51,788 nt of DNA, from positions 1 to 51,788 of the forward strand of contig JAFLVC010000013.1 in the NCBI GenBank assembly GCA_022508505.1, in the 5' to 3' direction. The stretch is from Clostridiales bacterium (GTDB taxonomy: Bacteria; Bacillota; Clostridia; Christensenellales; Pumilibacteraceae). Made by a program: the position numbers and the translations under genes. Under the pieces are notes generated by a model. That model searched no databases, had not been told where the DNA came from, and saw only the letters and a program-made list of their open reading frames with translations. Shown here one piece after another: positions 49,808-51,788 of this stretch (position 1 is its first letter; each line of letters starts with the position of its first letter).

Positions 49808-49925
49808 GACAGTCCCTCAGTCAGCCATTCGGCTGACAGCTCCCCTTACACAGGGGAGCCGAATAAAGAGGAAGCGCGGGATAGATATGCCCGCGCTTTT
49901 CAGATTCCTCGACAAGCTCGGAATA
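49808..49925 (+). repeat. Composite 3'-end block, copy 3
   Basis: GACAGTCCCTCAG, first stem GTCAGCC-attc-GGCTGAC, CTCCCCTTACACAGGGGAG, GAATAAAGAGG, AAGCGCGGG-atagatat-GCCCGCGCTTTT, CAGATTCCTCGACAAGCTCGG. It starts 36 bases after the stop at 49772. The upstream ATAAGAGATAAGAGG is shared with copy 1. With the following entries this fills the 540-base gap 49773-50312. Confidence 0.8.
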
Positions 49926-49955
49926 ACCTTCGGTTGCTTCGTAGGACATAGTAAT

Positions 49956-50015
49956 GGCGTGACTTGTCGGGTGTAGCGCAAGACAAATAACGGCAGTACA
50001 TACACGACAAAAATC
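49956..50015 (+). repeat. CGTCGGGTGTA hairpin-family repeat (copy I)
   Basis: GGCGTGAC, TTGTCGGGTGTA (49964-49975), spacer with ACGGCAGTACA, TACACGACAA (50001-50010). The ends pair with a two-base bulge. Confidence 0.68.
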
Positions 50016-50025
50016 AGGCTGTGCC

Positions 50026-50138
50026 TGTGTCATTCTGAGCAATCGAGCGGAAAGCAAACAGCCCTGTGGGCTGTTTGCCGCGAGAGCCGAGCGAGGCTAC
50101 GCCGAGCGGTGGCGCGTTAGCGTCGCAAGCGGAGTCGA
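50026..50138 (+). repeat. 113-bp long inverted repeat, right copy
   Basis: Near-identical inverse of 44236-44348, beginning TGTGTCATTCTGAGCAATCG and ending GTCGCAAGCGGAGTCGA. It contains the GCAAACAGCCC-tgt-GGGCTGTTTGC hairpin (about 50053-50078). Confidence 0.85.
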
Positions 50139-50175
50139 AGAATCTGTACGGTGCACATTGATTACGGTAACGTCT

Positions 50176-50246
50176 CGCTGTCCACTTTTCTCGCGTCAGC
50201 GGGTAAAGGGGAAAGTCCCCGCGGAGCGGGGGAAAGGGGTTTTTAA
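50176..50246 (+). repeat. GC-rich hairpin stretch before the SPOCS gene
   Basis: CTGTCCACTTTTCTCGCGTC, AGCGGGTAAAGGGGAAAG, then CCCCGC-ggag-CGGGG and GGAAAGGGGTTTTTAAAA. It looks like another dispersed hairpin; the final T run could terminate leftward-to-rightward readthrough. Only one copy is in this window. Confidence 0.35.
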
Positions 50247-50312
50247 AATATGTCATATTGTTCTACCGTGCCGAATAGGATAAGAGCGTAATTCTTTTCG
50301 TAGGAGGCTGAT

Positions 50313-51788
50313 ATGCCCGAAAACATCAGTATCAAAAGCGACGATCTTTCCGAGATAGCGCGCGGTCAAGCCGTTGTTGAGGCGCGGCAGGCGATAGAGG
50401 GCGAGTGCCGCGTTCTTTCAGTGTCCGCGGCGTGCTCGGTCGCGCCCGGCGACGTCTTTGCTGGCGAGGTGCGGTACAGCGGCAAGGTCAAGTTCGACTG
50501 TCTCATTATGCAGGACGGCAAGCTCGAGTGCATAACTGCGGTTGCCGAATTTTCGGACAAGATATCCTCGGCAGACATCACTTCCGGCATGAATCCGGTG
50601 ATAACCGCCGAGATCGTCAACACCGAAGCGAGCATCGAAAACGGCACGCTCAAGCTTACCGCGGTAGTCGACACGAGCGCGTACGCCGTAACGCACTGCG
50701 ACTTCACCTGTCTTTCCGAGCCGGAGGAAGGCGTATACGCGGAAAAGCAGACGATCGAGTATTGCACCGCCGTTTCCGAGCTGTCCGAAACGGCGTACAT
50801 CACCGATGGGCTGTCAAACGTCAAGGCAGACGAGGTTCTTTGCGCGTTTAGTTCCGTCGCAATCACGAGCGCCGAGTGCGGCGACGACGTCGTCAAGCTA
50901 TCGGGCGCGGTCTACACAACCGTCGTGGCGCGTACCGACGACGATCTTGCGACCTCGTACCGACTCGTCACGCCGTTCGTAAAAAACCTTTCGGCGCCCG
51001 GCGTCACCTCCGACAACACTGCGATAGCTACGGCGGCGGTTTCCGACACGGTCGCGACGCTGACCGTCGACGGCGACAGCAAGTCGATCGAGCTCGCAAT
51101 CACTCTCGCGCTTTCGGCGACCGTCGTCGAAAAGAACACCAAGTCGGTTGCCGTCGACGTTTTCTGCGCCGACAACGAACTCGAGGCTACGTTCGTCGAC
51201 GCCAAGCTGTGCCTCGTAGAGCCGCTCACCACGGTGACGGACAGCGTGGACGGTCAAGTCGCGCTCGGCGCGGACAGTCTTGCGGCGGACAACGTCATGT
51301 GCGTCATGAACACATTCTGCACTGTCACCAAGGCGGCGGTCGAGGATAAGCGAGTCAACATAGAGGGGCTTGTCGGCGGCGACATAGTCTACTACAATGC
51401 CGAAAAGAACGCCGTCGGTACGCTTGCATTCCGCCTGCCGTTCGCCATGCCGCTGTCGCTACACACGGAGTCGGAGTGCGTGAGCGTAACGGCGACCGTG
51501 ACCGACATAGGCGTAAAGATTCGCCGCGAATCGGTGTTCGACGTAAAAGCGGAGATAGCTTTCGCGGCACGGCTGACGTCGTGTAAGACTGTAAAAGCGG
51601 TGTGCTCCGTCAAGCTCGGCGCGCCCATCGAGCGCCCCAACGCCACCGTCATCGTCCATATCGCCAAGCCGGGCGAAACGCTGTGGCAGGCGGCGCGTGC
51701 GCTCTGCTGCTCGCCCGAAAGAGTAGTGGAGCAGAACGAGGCCAAGGCTCCGTATGCGGGCGGCGAGCGGCTGGTCAACGTTTGTGGG
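50313..51788 (+). CDS. DUF3794/SPOCS repeats plus LysM protein, SipL-like (3' end outside window)
   Basis: At least 492 residues, open at the window end; ATG 50313 has TAGGAGG five bases upstream. The N-terminal region MPENISIKSDDLSEIARGQ is followed by repeated beta-rich units of the SPOCS/DUF3794 type (for example KVKFDCLIMQDGKLECITAVAEF with SDKISSADITSGM, and TLAFRLPFAMPLS). The last visible part, VIVHIAKPGETLWQAARALCCSPERVVEQNEA, is a LysM domain. SPOCS plus LysM is the architecture of SipL, which links the spore coat base protein SpoIVA during clostridial sporulation. That role is inferred; no other sporulation gene is in the window, but veg lies 1.2 kb upstream. Confidence 0.85.
   Translation, partial: MPENISIKSDDLSEIARGQAVVEARQAIEGECRVLSVSAACSVAPGDVFAGEVRYSGKVKFDCLIMQDGKLECITAVAEFSDKISSADITSGMNPVITAEIVNTEASIENGTLKLTAVVDTSAYAVTHCDFTCLSEPEEGVYAEKQTIEYCTAVSELSETAYITDGLSNVKADEVLCAFSSVAITSAECGDDVVKLSGAVYTTVVARTDDDLATSYRLVTPFVKNLSAPGVTSDNTAIATAAVSDTVATLTVDGDSKSIELAITLALSATVVEKNTKSVAVDVFCADNELEATFVDAKLCLVEPLTTVTDSVDGQVALGADSLAADNVMCVMNTFCTVTKAAVEDKRVNIEGLVGGDIVYYNAEKNAVGTLAFRLPFAMPLSLHTESECVSVTATVTDIGVKIRRESVFDVKAEIAFAARLTSCKTVKAVCSVKLGAPIERPNATVIVHIAKPGETLWQAARALCCSPERVVEQNEAKAPYAGGERLVNVCG

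Overview
The window is about 52 kb of a moderately GC-rich, densely coding, low-redundancy bacterial chromosome. Gene content points to an endospore-lineage Bacillota, probably an uncultured gut-type Clostridia: a Veg-family protein, a DUF3794/SPOCS plus LysM protein of the SipL type, a DUF5685 protein beside a J-domain protein, Gram-positive lipoproteins, an InlB-type B-repeat surface protein, and sigma-A promoters close to TTGACA-N17-TATAAT. Neighbours such as gyrB-gyrA, dnaX and rsmA/veg are often found near the origin, so this may be origin-proximal sequence. No rRNA, tRNA, CRISPR array, transposase, T-box or riboswitch was recognised.

Layout. 1-9.4 kb: the 3' end of gyrB, gyrA, a zinc-ribbon membrane protein, a small PriA-like protein, a PfkB-like protein without its catalytic Asp, ftsH, a membrane-anchored protein and ychF. 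9.4-18.4 kb: argS, an atypical PFK, ppx/gppA and ppk1 (polyphosphate turnover), two SGNH-hydrolase lipoproteins, and tag, which converges on an AlkZ-related gene. 19-20.4 kb: a His-rich metal permease behind a near-consensus promoter. 20.9-22.6 kb: dnaX with a hairpin/A10/hairpin slippage site at the expected tau/gamma boundary. 23.2-27.1 kb: a TIR / SPFH / small helical protein locus bordered by repeats. 27.1-33.7 kb: aminotransferase, P-loop protein, thrC, trpS, DUF5685, J-like protein and membrane protein. 34-44 kb: a PHP phosphatase divergent from a 3026-residue lipoprotein built from InlB B-repeats and Ig-like modules. 44.6-51.8 kb: rsmA, pckA, malQ, veg, an acidic zinc-ribbon protein and a SPOCS/LysM protein that runs off the end.

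Several intergenic regions are filled by dispersed structured repeats: (i) P1/P2, two adjacent hairpins in which the first stem varies with complementarity kept; (ii) a composite block ending in a GCGCGGG hairpin plus T run, three copies, each just after a stop codon; (iii) a hairpin family with stem CGTCGGGTGTA, about nine copies, often just upstream of genes; (iv) a 113-bp near-identical inverted pair flanking rsmA-pckA-malQ-veg. Three genes next to such clusters (dnaX, the TIR gene, rsmA) appear leaderless or nearly so. All homology statements come from reading the sequence and family knowledge; no search or computation was run.
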